A DNA stretch of 63,857 nt, from NCBI GenBank assembly GCA_018830885.1, contig JAHJRI010000205.1:1-63857 (forward strand). The letters are read 5' to 3'. The position numbers and the translations under genes are program-made. Each line of letters begins with the position of its first letter. The first letter of the stretch is position 1. The DNA is from a bacterium (lineage in GTDB: Bacteria; SAR324; XYD2-FULL-50-16). Positions 18,967-28,471 of the stretch are shown here, one piece after another. The notes beneath the pieces were generated by a model. It saw only the letters and a list, made by a program, of their open reading frames with translations. It was not told the origin of the DNA and searched no databases.

Positions 18967-20031
18967 TTATGATGAGGTTTGTTTTTTGATTTCAACCACC
19001 TTGACGGTCTCCTGGTCGGTGATCAGCTGTTGTCCGGTTTCGACAATGTACTGTCCGAATTTCAGCCCTGACAGGATTTGGACCTCATCATCAATGGATA
19101 TTCCTGTTTTGACGGGCTTTTTAATAGACCTGTTGTCTTTGACAATATAAACGAAACTGCCGGTTTCCTCTTCCTGTATCGTATGACGGGGAATCAGCAT
19201 TTGACGGTCGATCGACACCGTCTGCATTTTTAAGCGGGTCAGCATACCCGGCAGCAACTCTCTTTTTGGATTCTGGATCTCTACCTCAACCATGAAACTG
19301 CGACTCCGCAGGTCTGCTTCCAGCCCGATGGTTTTCACATATCCTGTATAGTGCTTTCCTGCCAGTGCATCCAGCATGACGCTCATCGGTTTTTTGGTTT
19401 TTACATAGCGAATTTCTTTTTCAGGAATGTTGACTTCAGCGAGGACGGATGAAATATCGATGATTTCAGCTACCTTTTTCCCGGAACCGATATATTCACC
19501 CTTTTCAACAAACTTTGTCGTGATAACGCCATCCAGCGGTGAAATGATCCTGGATTTTTCCAGTTCCAGTTTGGAGATATCAAGACGCACTTTTTTTACA
19601 TCCAGTTGGTTTTTTAATGATGCTACTTTAGCAAGGGTGGACAGGTTTTTGATATAGAGATTTTTCTCTCTGTTATAGTCCATCAGTGCGAGGGTATAGT
19701 TGGATTCGTTTAACTTCTTATCCAGTTGCAACTTCCTTGTATCGAACTTGATGAGAACCTGACCCTTTTTTATGGACTGCCCTATCTGGAATGACGCCTT
19801 TTCGATGCTGCCGGCGATCTCGGAACTGATGGTTACGCGGTTCACTGGTTTCAAATGACCGATATAGGTGGCATAGCTGACCAGTTTCCTGGGTGCGAGC
19901 TTGAAGACTTCAACCTTGGTAATCTTGTTACGCTCTGCAGACTTGGTATCAGCTGTTTTACCCATGACGAAAACCAGTAAAAGGCAGATAAGAAGACTGG
20001 TTCTGAACATCTGGTATGATCCTTTTATCAT
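18967..20031 (-). CDS. RND efflux periplasmic adaptor (membrane fusion protein)
   Basis: 354 residues from ATG at 20031 (site AAAGGAAAACATTT). ATG 20010 (site AAAGGA) is nearly as good. The signal peptide spans about residues 8-30 (LLICLLLVFVMGK). The lipoyl-like half-motifs ISSEIAGSIEKASFQIGQSIKKGQVLIKFD and KSRIISPLDGVITTKFVEKGEYIGSG flank a short coiled coil, the layout of HlyD/AcrA adaptors. It ends with a beta-barrel and membrane-proximal domain. It sits between the TolC-like gene (gap about 90 bases) and the RND pump gene (129-base gap), so it joins the two in the tripartite complex. Confidence 0.92.
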   Translation of the reverse strand: MIKGSYQMFRTSLLICLLLVFVMGKTADTKSAERNKITKVEVFKLAPRKLVSYATYIGHLKPVNRVTISSEIAGSIEKASFQIGQSIKKGQVLIKFDTRKLQLDKKLNESNYTLALMDYNREKNLYIKNLSTLAKVASLKNQLDVKKVRLDISKLELEKSRIISPLDGVITTKFVEKGEYIGSGKKVAEIIDISSVLAEVNIPEKEIRYVKTKKPMSVMLDALAGKHYTGYVKTIGLEADLRSRSFMVEVEIQNPKRELLPGMLTRLKMQTVSIDRQMLIPRHTIQEEETGSFVYIVKDNRSIKKPVKTGISIDDEVQILSGLKFGQYIVETGQQLITDQETVKVVEIKKQTSS

Positions 20032-20124
20032 AAATGTTTTCCTTTTTGTCCGGGTGAAATGGGCATATACTGTAATTTTCAGCAAACAATTCAAAAAAAG
20101 GCCATTGTGAAGGCACATTTCATG

Positions 20125-21780
20125 TCACCCTTTCAAATGGTATGTTGGGAAAATTTTCTCGGTAATCACCAGAAGCGAGAGATAAGCCTTTTCATATTGA
20201 ATTCGTGCCAGAATTTCATTTTTTCTGGCATCGGTCAGGTCCTGCTGTACTTGAGAGATTCTAAAACTGGTATTATCTCCTAAATTGAACTTTTCAATCT
20301 CCTTGCGGAGAAGTTGTTCCATTAATTCAACGGTGTTTTGTGCTAATCGGATACCCTGTGTCGACAATTTAAGATTCCTGAGAATAGCCTGCAACTCGAC
20401 TTTCAGTTGCGATTTTTGATTCTCAATTTGCAGATTCAGACGAGCCCTTTCGAGAGCTGTTTGATTAATTTTCTGTGGAGTCACTTTATCAAACAGCGGG
20501 ATCACCCAACTCAACCCGATGTAATAATCATGTAACTTTGTTTCGGATATGCCTCCGAGTGCTTTGCCATAATCCTCTCCATATCCGTTAAGCTGGTACT
20601 GGAGATTTAGATCCAGATTGGCGTCAGCTTGATTTTCAGCTTCTTTTCTTGCCAGATCATTCATCCGTTCAGCGGATTTTAGCAATTGAATATCCTGATT
20701 GGTCTCGTATACTTTTTCCAGAAGAGCCTTGAAACCAGGAATGTTTTTCCGGATTGTCATCTTTTCTGTTGCCTTATAACCGTAAGGTAGGTCGCTCAGG
20801 TTGAGTGCGGCCCTGATTTGGTCTTCGATCTGACTTCTTTTGAAAACCTCCTGAAGTTTGCTTTGTTTGACAGCAGCAAGCCGGCTTTCACTTTGTTTGA
20901 CTTCGATGATGTCCAGCACACCCATTTTATAACGCGTTCGGGAGTCTTGAAGAAACTGCTCTGCCAATTCGATGGATGAGTCCAGGGTCTGGATATTCTC
21001 CTGAACACCTACCAGATCCCAGTAGATATTGGCGACTAAACTCAGCAACTCCAGTTTTGATTTGCGAGACTGCATTTCGGTCTGTGCCAGGGCGATCTCG
21101 CTTTTAAATTCCGGTAAGCGATTGATGTCCCCCCAATCCTGAAAAATCGGGATGCTTATCGCAGCGGCCAGATTGTCAATGTATAGCGGATCATCAACGG
21201 CAGCCCAGTTCTTGAAGGGGTCCCCTTCCGTCTGAATACTACCAAGACTGGTTTGATTGGCTATCTTTTGATAACTGAGTTTATACGTTATACCGAATGT
21301 ATTTTTTTTGGCCCAGGTTGCTGAAAGAGCCGTTATATCCGATGCGCTGAAGCTGAGATAGGGAGATGCTGAGAATCCGATATAGGGTGATGCCACCGTC
21401 CTGCTGATGCCATAAACGCTGCCTGTAAAATTGGTCCCGGAGGGAGAGACGATGTGCGATACGCCCAAAGAGGTCGTAAATACGGGATTGTAGATTTCTC
21501 TGGCGGCGGCCAGTGCTTCTTCGGCAATCTGTCTGTTTATCTCAAGAACATCCGCTACCGTACTTCTTTCTAAAGCCAGGGAAAGAAGGGTCTCCATGCT
21601 CACCTCAACAATCATCTCTCCTTTGCTCTCCACCAGTTTAAGCTTTGAGAGCAGTTCGGGGTCAATGTCGATAGCGCTCAATGGAAAGGAGAATGTCGTT
21701 ATTAAGACTGTCAGGACCCAAAATCGCCTGAGGACCGGACGAGTTCTGATAACACCAAAAAAATCGGTTAACATCCACAT
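20125..21780 (-). CDS. TolC-family outer-membrane efflux protein
   Basis: 551 residues. The N-terminal signal peptide includes FWVLTVLITTFSFPLSA. The body has the duplicated TolC/OEP layout of long amphipathic helices (for example the RSTVADVLEINRQIAEEALAAA segment, LEKVYETNQDIQLLKSAERM and ELQAILRNLKLSTQGIRLAQNTVELMEQ, all read in part) with short beta segments. It supplies the outer-membrane channel of the pump encoded downstream and is the first gene of the minus-strand operon. The ATG at 21780 is followed closely by a second in-frame ATG. No local repressor gene is next to it. Confidence 0.9.
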   Translation of the reverse strand: MWMLTDFFGVIRTRPVLRRFWVLTVLITTFSFPLSAIDIDPELLSKLKLVESKGEMIVEVSMETLLSLALERSTVADVLEINRQIAEEALAAAREIYNPVFTTSLGVSHIVSPSGTNFTGSVYGISRTVASPYIGFSASPYLSFSASDITALSATWAKKNTFGITYKLSYQKIANQTSLGSIQTEGDPFKNWAAVDDPLYIDNLAAAISIPIFQDWGDINRLPEFKSEIALAQTEMQSRKSKLELLSLVANIYWDLVGVQENIQTLDSSIELAEQFLQDSRTRYKMGVLDIIEVKQSESRLAAVKQSKLQEVFKRSQIEDQIRAALNLSDLPYGYKATEKMTIRKNIPGFKALLEKVYETNQDIQLLKSAERMNDLARKEAENQADANLDLNLQYQLNGYGEDYGKALGGISETKLHDYYIGLSWVIPLFDKVTPQKINQTALERARLNLQIENQKSQLKVELQAILRNLKLSTQGIRLAQNTVELMEQLLRKEIEKFNLGDNTSFRISQVQQDLTDARKNEILARIQYEKAYLSLLVITEKIFPTYHLKG

Positions 21781-22346
21781 CTCGCTGTTATCGGGGTAAA
21801 ATTTTGTTAAATCGGTCGTGGAGAGCCTTCCCTGTTTTCTGGAAACAGTAAGTTAAGTGTCTACTATCATTCTGAAATAATACACTGGCGGCCAGACTGA
21901 CCATTGTGACAGCACAAATCCGTTCACAAGATGTTGCTCGAAACCATTAACCTAAAATAATTTCTTTGATCAAGCAAGTTTAAGCGCGGAGCGATATTTA
22001 TTTTTGAAGAAGCATTGTGAGGACCTTGAAACCATTTTTTTAAACCTGCATCAAAAGACAGGTTTTGTTTTATTCGTTGCAGTTTTTGAGCTGGCTCATA
22101 TAATCTGTCTCTTTAACACATATAGAATAAAAGGTTACATCTGCAGGATTTGATAAAAGACTTGTCACTCGCAGGTTCTGAAAATCAATCGCATCCAAGT
22201 CCCTGATCTACACCAGAGACTGGCATCGCCGATATGCGAGAATGGAGTGGTTTGAAAAGAGTTACTGCCATTCAGTTCTGTTTTCCTGTCTATCCAAACG
22301 AATCTATATTTCCAGCTCTAAAACGAAAAACCAGTATAAGACATCA
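21781..22346. other. Divergent intergenic region between the efflux operon and prfC
   Basis: About 560 bases without a recognised gene. It should contain the efflux operon promoter (minus strand) and that of prfC (plus strand). A plausible plus-strand -10 box TATAAT lies at 22099-22104 with a weak TTGCAG 16 bases upstream, placing a leader of about 230 bases before prfC. A hairpin at 22042-22065 is listed separately. The prfC frame is open from 22242, but conservation starts at 22347. Confidence 0.4.
22042..22065 (+). terminator. Terminator-like hairpin upstream of prfC
   Basis: AAACCTG (22042-22048) pairs with CAGGTTT (22059-22065) across a 10-base loop and is followed by TGTTTTATT. The stem is short (7 bp) and only moderately GC-rich. 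No plus-strand gene ends just upstream, so if it works as a terminator it may end a leader or small RNA rather than an mRNA. Confidence 0.25.
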
Positions 22347-23948
22347 ATGTCAATCGAGTCAGAAATTAAACAGGAAGTTTCCAGACGAAGAACATTTGCC
22401 ATCATCAGCCATCCTGATGCCGGTAAAACCACAATAACAGAAAAGATCCTGTTGTTTGGGGGGGCTATCAATATGGCTGGAACCGTCAAAGCGCGCAAAT
22501 CAAAAAAATTTGCAACTTCAGATTGGATGGAAATCGAGAAGCAACGGGGAATCAGTGTCACGTCCTCTGTGATGAAGTTCGCTTACCAGAATTATGAGAT
22601 CAGTCTGCTGGACACCCCTGGACACCAGGATTTTTCTGAAGATACATATCGCGTTTTGACCGCGGTGGACAGCGCCTTGATGTTGATTGATGGTGCTAAA
22701 GGGGTGGAGGCTCAGACAAAGAAGCTGCTGGACGTCTGCCGGATGCGGAACACACCGGTAATGACGTTCATGAACAAGTTTGACAGGGAGTGTCGAAATC
22801 CGTTCGACCTTTTGGATGAAGTTGAGAGCGACTTAAAAATTCAATGCAGTCCCTTGACATGGCCGATAGGCATGGGACGGGAATTTAAGGGGGTTTATGA
22901 TCTAGGCTCAAAATCCATTCGCATTTATCAACCCGGGACTAAGCAACGAGAATTTGAAACGGTTAAGATCGAATATCCCGATGATCCAAAACTGGACAAA
23001 ATCGTCGGTACCATGCACGCGGACCAGTTGAGGGAGGATCTGGAACTTTTGGAGGGTGCAGGCACACCATTTACTAAAGAGGCATATTTGTCAGGGGCTA
23101 TCACACCGGTTTTTTTCGGTTCAGCGCTGAACAGTTTTGGCGTCGATGAGTTTCTCAGTAGTTTTTTAACCTACTCACCGGTTCCGAAACCCAGAGAAGC
23201 CACCGAACGGACGGTGGAGCCCACTGAAGTCAACCTGACTGGATTTATTTTTAAAATTCAGGCCAATATGGATCCTGCTCACAGGGATCGCATTGCTTTT
23301 ATGCGCATTTGTTCCGGTAAATTTACCCGGGGGATGAAGATATATCATACCCGTCTGCAACGCATGATCAAGTTGAACAGCACGGTGACCTTCATGGCCA
23401 AGGAGCGGGAGATTATGGAGGAGGGGTATGCGGGTGATATTCTGGGGCTGTATGATCCAGGTATTTTTAAGATCGGCGACAGTTTCAGCATGGGTGAACA
23501 ATTGAATTTTCTGGGCATCCCGCATTTTTCCCCCGAAAATTTTATGCGAGTGCGATTGGCGGACCCCTTAAAAGGCAAACAGCTGGAAAAAGGGCTGGTT
23601 CAACTCACCGAGGAGGGAGCAACGCAGGTCTTTAAATCAGTTGCCAGTAATGATCACATTCTCGGGGTTGTTGGTTCGCTGCAGTTCGAAGTGATCAAGT
23701 TTCGACTTCTTCATGAATATAATGTGGAAGGTGTTTTCGAAGGTGTCCCCTACACATGTGCCAGATGGTATCACAGCCAGGATGAAGCGGTACTGAAACG
23801 ATTTGAAGAACGATATATTGGCCAGATCGCGACGGATGTGAATTATAAAAAAATCTTTCTCTGTAGTTCAACCTGGGATCTGGACTATGCATCGAAGAAA
23901 TTTGAAGGAATCGCATTTTTCCAGAATTCTGACCATATTCCCGTATAG
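22347..23948 (+). CDS. prfC: Peptide chain release factor 3
   Basis: 533 residues from ATG at 22347, matching the usual length (about 530). A longer frame opens at 22242, but the extra 35 residues (rich in Ser, Cys and aromatics) do not fit the family. RF3 is the GTPase that releases RF1/RF2 from the ribosome after termination. Motifs: G1 SHPDAGKTT, switch region KQRGISVTSS, G3 DTPGHQDFSEDTYR and G4 MNKFDRE, with the RF3-specific C-terminal domains (GVVGSLQFEVIKFRL). Together with prfB at 46.4 kb the window carries two termination factors. Confidence 0.96.
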   Translation: MSIESEIKQEVSRRRTFAIISHPDAGKTTITEKILLFGGAINMAGTVKARKSKKFATSDWMEIEKQRGISVTSSVMKFAYQNYEISLLDTPGHQDFSEDTYRVLTAVDSALMLIDGAKGVEAQTKKLLDVCRMRNTPVMTFMNKFDRECRNPFDLLDEVESDLKIQCSPLTWPIGMGREFKGVYDLGSKSIRIYQPGTKQREFETVKIEYPDDPKLDKIVGTMHADQLREDLELLEGAGTPFTKEAYLSGAITPVFFGSALNSFGVDEFLSSFLTYSPVPKPREATERTVEPTEVNLTGFIFKIQANMDPAHRDRIAFMRICSGKFTRGMKIYHTRLQRMIKLNSTVTFMAKEREIMEEGYAGDILGLYDPGIFKIGDSFSMGEQLNFLGIPHFSPENFMRVRLADPLKGKQLEKGLVQLTEEGATQVFKSVASNDHILGVVGSLQFEVIKFRLLHEYNVEGVFEGVPYTCARWYHSQDEAVLKRFEERYIGQIATDVNYKKIFLCSSTWDLDYASKKFEGIAFFQNSDHIPV

Positions 23949-24034
23949 GTGATGTCAAGACGACCGTGTTTTGGGACTCGGATTGTTAATCATAACCCGC
24001 TGAACAGTAACAGCGGTCTTTCCTTAGGAGCAGG

Positions 24035-25207
24035 ATGTTAAAAATCTTAAAGTTAAATCAGATTTCCGCCGCTGGTTTGAAGCGATTTTCAGCCGATAAA
24101 TACGCTATTGCAGGTGAATTGGACTCTCCGGATGCTATTCTGGTGAGAAGTACCCCGATCAAGCCTGATGATCTTCCGTCAACGGTGAGAGCGATAGCGA
24201 GGGCAGGGGCCGGTGTAGATAAAATCTGTGTCGATGATTGCACGGTGAGAGGCATCCCCGTCTTCAATACCCCGGGGGCCAATGCTAATTCGGTTAAGGA
24301 GTTGATCATGCTTGCCTTGCTGCTCTCCTCGCGTGGTGTAATTCGTGGGATTCGGTTTCTGGATGAACTGGCAAAGACAACCAATGATCCGGAGGTTGTC
24401 ACGAAGACAGTGGAGAAGGAGAAAAAACGGTTCGCAGGAAGTGAAATTATTGGGAATACGCTCGGGATTGTCGGCTTGGGGGCTATCGGATCCATTGTGG
24501 CCGAAATGGCAATAGGAATGGGCATGGAGGTATTGGGGTTCGATCCCGGACTCTCTGTTGATCAGGCCTGGCGTCTGTCCAACAAAGTAAAACGGTGTAA
24601 GGATCTTCCCACGCTTCTAGCAAAATCGGATTTTATTACCCTGCACCTTCCCATGCTGGAATCGACCCGATACATGATTAACAGTGAATCCCTGAAAAAC
24701 GTCAAAAAGGGAGCCCGGTTGCTCAACTTTTCCAGGGAAAAGATTGTCGATCCCTTTGCGGTTGTTGAAGCCCTTGATAAAGGGAAACTTTCCAAATTTA
24801 TCACAGATTTTCCACATCCGGTTCTGATGGGGCGGGAAGACATTATTCTCATGCCGCACATTGGAGCAAGCACAAAAGAAGCGGAAGATAACTGTGCAAT
24901 TATGGCGGCGGATCAATTGATTGATTTTCTGGAAAATGGAAACATCAAGAACTCTGTCAACTTCCCGAATCTGGAAATGGAACGAACCGGAGTCTGTCGG
25001 CTTGCCTTTTCCAATATGAATGTGCCCAATATGTTGGGCCAGGTATTGCCGATACTGGCATCCCATAATATCAATGTACTGGATATGCTGAATCGGAGTC
25101 GCGGCAGTATTGCATATACGTTGCTGGATGTCGATACCGTGGTTTCAGCTGAGATTATTGAGATGATAAAAGCCATAGACGGTATATATGCAGTTCGTAC
25201 GCATTGA
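24035..25207 (+). CDS. serA: D-3-phosphoglycerate dehydrogenase with ACT domain
   Basis: 390 residues, the short form with one C-terminal ACT regulatory domain (about 318-390, VCRLAFSNMNVPNMLGQVLPIL onward). The NAD loop is GIVGLGAIGS. Catalytic Arg is expected in LLNFSREKIVD and the catalytic His in LMPHIGAST. The segment between reads FITDFPHPVL rather than DVFxxEP, as in some Firmicutes-like short SerA proteins, so the usual Glu context is altered. The enzyme opens serine synthesis from 3-phosphoglycerate. serC follows 162 bases later and the two are likely co-regulated. RBS TTAGGAGCAGG-ATG. Confidence 0.93.
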   Translation: MLKILKLNQISAAGLKRFSADKYAIAGELDSPDAILVRSTPIKPDDLPSTVRAIARAGAGVDKICVDDCTVRGIPVFNTPGANANSVKELIMLALLLSSRGVIRGIRFLDELAKTTNDPEVVTKTVEKEKKRFAGSEIIGNTLGIVGLGAIGSIVAEMAIGMGMEVLGFDPGLSVDQAWRLSNKVKRCKDLPTLLAKSDFITLHLPMLESTRYMINSESLKNVKKGARLLNFSREKIVDPFAVVEALDKGKLSKFITDFPHPVLMGREDIILMPHIGASTKEAEDNCAIMAADQLIDFLENGNIKNSVNFPNLEMERTGVCRLAFSNMNVPNMLGQVLPILASHNINVLDMLNRSRGSIAYTLLDVDTVVSAEIIEMIKAIDGIYAVRTH

Positions 25208-25369
25208 TCTTGTATTTTTGACTATGATTGTGGGGGTCTGATCCCGGTTCACTGGGCAATACTATCCGTATGTCCGGGGGCAGACCTGACAATGCATGAG
25301 AGTTCCCGCTGTTTTCCATAAAAGGAGCAGTGGTGCGCGTAATTCACAAATAGACAATAGGGAAACACT

Positions 25370-26461
25370 ATGAAACAACCCATTTATTATTTTGGTGCAG
25401 GTCCGGCCAAACTGCCCTATCCTGTATTGGAGCAGATCCAGGCGGAGTTTCTGGATTTCAGGAACATGGGGTCATCCATTATTGAGATCAGCCATCGCTC
25501 CAAGCAGTTTGATGATCTGCTTTGCGAGACAGATGACCTGTTTGCCGAATTGGTTTCTCTACCTCCAAACTACAAGGTGTTGTATGTTCATGGGGGCGCT
25601 TCCATGCAGTTTTCTGCGGTTCCCATGAATCTCTTGCCGCGCAAACCTTCCCAGAAAGCGCTTTACTTTGAAACCGGTAATTTTGCAAGACTTGCGAAAG
25701 AAGAGGCTGAAAAATACGGGGATATTGTGACCATCGCCAGCAGTGCAGGAACCAACTATGATCGCATTCCCGATTTCAACCGGACTGATCTGGATGCTGA
25801 TGCCTCTTATGTTTATTTGACCAGCAACAATACCATATTTGGTACTCGATGGCATGCATTTCCAGATACCGGGGACATTCCGCTGGTTATTGATGCAACT
25901 TCCGAAATATTGTCGAGGGTAATGGATTTTTCAAAATTCGGACTGATATTTGCCGGTGTACAAAAGAACCTCGGCCCTGCTGGAATGGCAGTCGTTGTTA
26001 TTCGTGAGGATTTACTGGGCCATGCAATGAAAACAACGCCCAAATTACTCAATTATGACATCTATAATAAAAAACACTCTTTGGCCAATACCAATAACAC
26101 TTTTGCTATCTATGTGATTAATCTGGTCCTGAAGTGGTTAAAAAATGAGGGTGGCGTTGCTGCGATTGAAAAGGTGAATGAAGCAAAAGCCGCTCGGCTG
26201 TATGCGTTGCTGGATAAAACGGACTTCTATACGGGGCATGCGCAAGTAGCCCATCGTTCCACGATGAATGTGACGTTCAATTTGCCGTCTGCTGAATTGT
26301 TGGACCGATTTCTGAGTCAATCCTCTGAAAACGGGTTGACGGCCTTGAAAGGTCACCGATCTGTTGGGGGAGCGAGGGCTTCCATTTATAATGCCATGCC
26401 CATGGAAGGCGTTGCTGCGTTGGTTGAATTTATGCAGGAATTTGAACGGCAAAATGGCTGA
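25370..26461 (+). CDS. serC: Phosphoserine aminotransferase
   Basis: 363 residues, normal for class V PLP aminotransferases of this type. It starts YYFGAGPAKLPYPVLEQIQ, with the SIIEISHRSK motif, the VHGGASMQF cofactor-phosphate site and the PLP lysine in FAGVQKNLGPAG. The C-terminal substrate arginines lie in LKGHRSVGGARASIYNAM. SerC converts 3-phosphohydroxypyruvate to phosphoserine, directly after SerA in the pathway. No serB phosphatase gene is seen here. The ribosome site is ATAGGGAAACACT-ATG. Confidence 0.97.
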   Translation: MKQPIYYFGAGPAKLPYPVLEQIQAEFLDFRNMGSSIIEISHRSKQFDDLLCETDDLFAELVSLPPNYKVLYVHGGASMQFSAVPMNLLPRKPSQKALYFETGNFARLAKEEAEKYGDIVTIASSAGTNYDRIPDFNRTDLDADASYVYLTSNNTIFGTRWHAFPDTGDIPLVIDATSEILSRVMDFSKFGLIFAGVQKNLGPAGMAVVVIREDLLGHAMKTTPKLLNYDIYNKKHSLANTNNTFAIYVINLVLKWLKNEGGVAAIEKVNEAKAARLYALLDKTDFYTGHAQVAHRSTMNVTFNLPSAELLDRFLSQSSENGLTALKGHRSVGGARASIYNAMPMEGVAALVEFMQEFERQNG

Positions 26462-26511
26462 TACTCAAAATAAAAAGACTGAATGTATCTATTCAGTTTG
26501 ATTTCCGCTCA

Positions 26512-26612
26512 GCCTTGAAGGTATTGTGTTTCAAGAATCCTGGAAGCCATGGATGGCTTCCAGGAGATCCAGGAGGATTCATGCGTTTCTTGAAACATAA
26601 TACCTTTGGGGC
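26512..26612 (+). repeat. Nested long hairpin (double stem-loop) between serC and proC
   Basis: Outer arms: AAGGTATTGTGTTTCAAGAA (26518-26537) and TTCTTGAAACATAATACCTT (26587-26606) pair over 20 bp with a single G.U. With wobble pairs the stem extends to 26512/26612 (about 26 bp). Inside, CCTGGAAGCCAT (26539-26550) pairs perfectly with ATGGCTTCCAGG (26553-26564) around a GG loop. No U-tract follows, so it is not a simple terminator. It could be a small structured RNA, an mRNA-stabilising or processing element between serC and proC, or a MITE/REP-like repeat. No second copy was seen in this window. Confidence 0.8.
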
Positions 26613-26676
26613 GTATATCAGGTGAATAGTTACGACTGAATAAGGAAATTATTTGTAACCAAAATTGAGAAAAAGG

Positions 26677-27483
26677 ATGAAAAAGCCGGTCGTTATCGGG
26701 TGTGGAAACATGGGTTCTGCTATTATCGATGCGTTGCTGAAACAGAACATGTTTACGGTAGGAGACTTCACGATTGTTGAAAAACAGGAGAATGCTTTTA
26801 CACAGAAGTTCCTGAAAGAAAAAGCCACTATTCTGGACCGGCTGGATAGATTGCCGGACGATCTGGAACTGGTGATCCTGGCTGTTAAACCCCAGGATTC
26901 AAAGACAGTTTTGACCGAGATTGCGCCGAAAACAAATCAAAAGACAATGGTACTCTCGATTATGGCAGGAATTTCTATTGCCGCAATGGAATCTCGGTTG
27001 CCCCGGGCTCAAATTATTCGTTGTATGCCCAACACACCCTGTTCGATTCATCAGGGGATGACTGTCTATTGTGGTAACAGCCAGGTCTCAGCGACATTCT
27101 TTCAATTGGCACAACAAATTCTGGGTGCCATGGGGAAAGCATTTCAGGTGACTGATGAAATCATGATCGATGCTGCTACAGCAATATCCGGAAGTGGCCC
27201 CGCGTATGTTTTTTTCCTTGCAGAGGCATTGAAAGAGGGGGCCTCAAGGTTGGGATTTAACGATGACCAGTCTGATATGCTGGCTACTCAGACTTTATTG
27301 GGCGCGGCCATGCTGTTGGATCAATCTCCCGAATCACCCGGTGAGCTTTGTCGTCGGGTGACGTCACCGGGAGGAACAACAGCGGCGGCGTTAAATCGTT
27401 TTGCTGAGAGTGGTTTAAAGGAAGAACTGATTAAGGGATTTAAAGCCGCTTTTCAACGGTCATTGGAACTGGGTCAAAAGTGA
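26677..27483 (+). CDS. proC: Pyrroline-5-carboxylate reductase
   Basis: 268 residues from ATG at 26677. A TTG at 26665 would add 4 residues. ProC makes the final NAD(P)H-dependent reduction to proline. The N-terminal Rossmann loop is VIGCGNMGSAII, followed by VILAVKPQD, the RCMPNTPCSIHQGMTVY segment and the C-terminal signature SGSGPAYVFFLAEALKEG with RRVTSPGGTTAAAL, where the substrate and dimer contacts lie. It follows serC and the hairpin element and converges with the MBL-hydrolase gene (37-base gap). Confidence 0.96.
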   Translation: MKKPVVIGCGNMGSAIIDALLKQNMFTVGDFTIVEKQENAFTQKFLKEKATILDRLDRLPDDLELVILAVKPQDSKTVLTEIAPKTNQKTMVLSIMAGISIAAMESRLPRAQIIRCMPNTPCSIHQGMTVYCGNSQVSATFFQLAQQILGAMGKAFQVTDEIMIDAATAISGSGPAYVFFLAEALKEGASRLGFNDDQSDMLATQTLLGAAMLLDQSPESPGELCRRVTSPGGTTAAALNRFAESGLKEELIKGFKAAFQRSLELGQK

Positions 27484-27520
27484 GATCCGGTTTTTGGTCC
27501 GATAATTTGCCTGTTCGGGG

Positions 27521-28471
27521 TCACTGCTTCTGCAACCGTTGCACATATGCAATAATCCCTTGTGCGTTCAACCGGTTATCGAATTCAAGGTTTTTGATAT
27601 CGATTGCATCAATGGAAATCTTCTCCTTTTCAAGATAAGCCACGGTATGATCCTGGATATAATTGGTCAGTTGATCAAGAGACCGATTTTTTCGATAATA
27701 GTCAACACAGGCTTCACTGAAAAATGGAATCCACTTTTGAGTGGCTTTGAGAATATCAACTACCTGATCCGCTTTACCATAGTGCGTATAATAGAGGTGG
27801 TGCGGGTGCAGAGAGATCATTAAATCGTAGGAAGCTTGCATCTCCTCTGGATCGAATTGTGTCGGCGCCGTGTTTGGGAAACTGATTGCACACCCGGTTC
27901 GACTGTGGATCCGATCATGAAAAACGCCAGCAATGTCCCCTGTAAATATACCCTTACTTTCAGAGTCAAACGCAATAATATGATGCCTTGCATGTCCAAA
28001 GGCCTCATAAAACTGAAGCTGTCTTCCATTGCCAAGATCAAAGGTTTCACCGTCTGATACTGTCTGTATCCGTTCCTCTGCTATCGGCAGGATCGGATTA
28101 AAAAGTCTGTCAAATGACTCCTGATACACCTGTCTTGCGCCGGCGATGAGTCTATTCGGATCGCTGAGATGTCCCTTTCCTTTTGGATGGACCATCAAGA
28201 TCGCATTGGCACACTGTTGCATTAACAGGCCGGCACCACCTGCATGATCCAGATGAATATGGGTTACAATGATGGCATCGATGGATGCAGGGGATATTTC
28301 CAGGACTTTTAATGTTGACAGGATCGTTTTGTTCGAGGGAGAGGCGCCTGTTTCGATGATAACATTTTTAGGCCCGCGAATCAGATACCCGGCGGCTCTG
28401 TTTTGAATGTCACCTGGGATCAATGCCAGTTGAAAAATATTGTTTTCCAGTGATGTATATGAATTTGTCAT
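27521..28471 (-). CDS. Metallo-beta-lactamase-fold hydrolase
   Basis: 316 residues. The metal-binding signature THIHLDHAGG (HxHxDH) lies near residue 70. Further ligands are expected in AFGHARHH (about 160), GIFTGDIAG (about 178) and the late His in YYTHYGKAD (about 245). The C-terminal helical region (about 255-316) resembles that of MBL proteins that act on thioesters or glyoxalase-like substrates, but the substrate cannot be told. It has no signal peptide, so it is probably cytoplasmic. It stands alone on the minus strand, with a gene-poor stretch upstream. Confidence 0.85.
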   Translation of the reverse strand: MTNSYTSLENNIFQLALIPGDIQNRAAGYLIRGPKNVIIETGASPSNKTILSTLKVLEISPASIDAIIVTHIHLDHAGGAGLLMQQCANAILMVHPKGKGHLSDPNRLIAGARQVYQESFDRLFNPILPIAEERIQTVSDGETFDLGNGRQLQFYEAFGHARHHIIAFDSESKGIFTGDIAGVFHDRIHSRTGCAISFPNTAPTQFDPEEMQASYDLMISLHPHHLYYTHYGKADQVVDILKATQKWIPFFSEACVDYYRKNRSLDQLTNYIQDHTVAYLEKEKISIDAIDIKNLEFDNRLNAQGIIAYVQRLQKQ

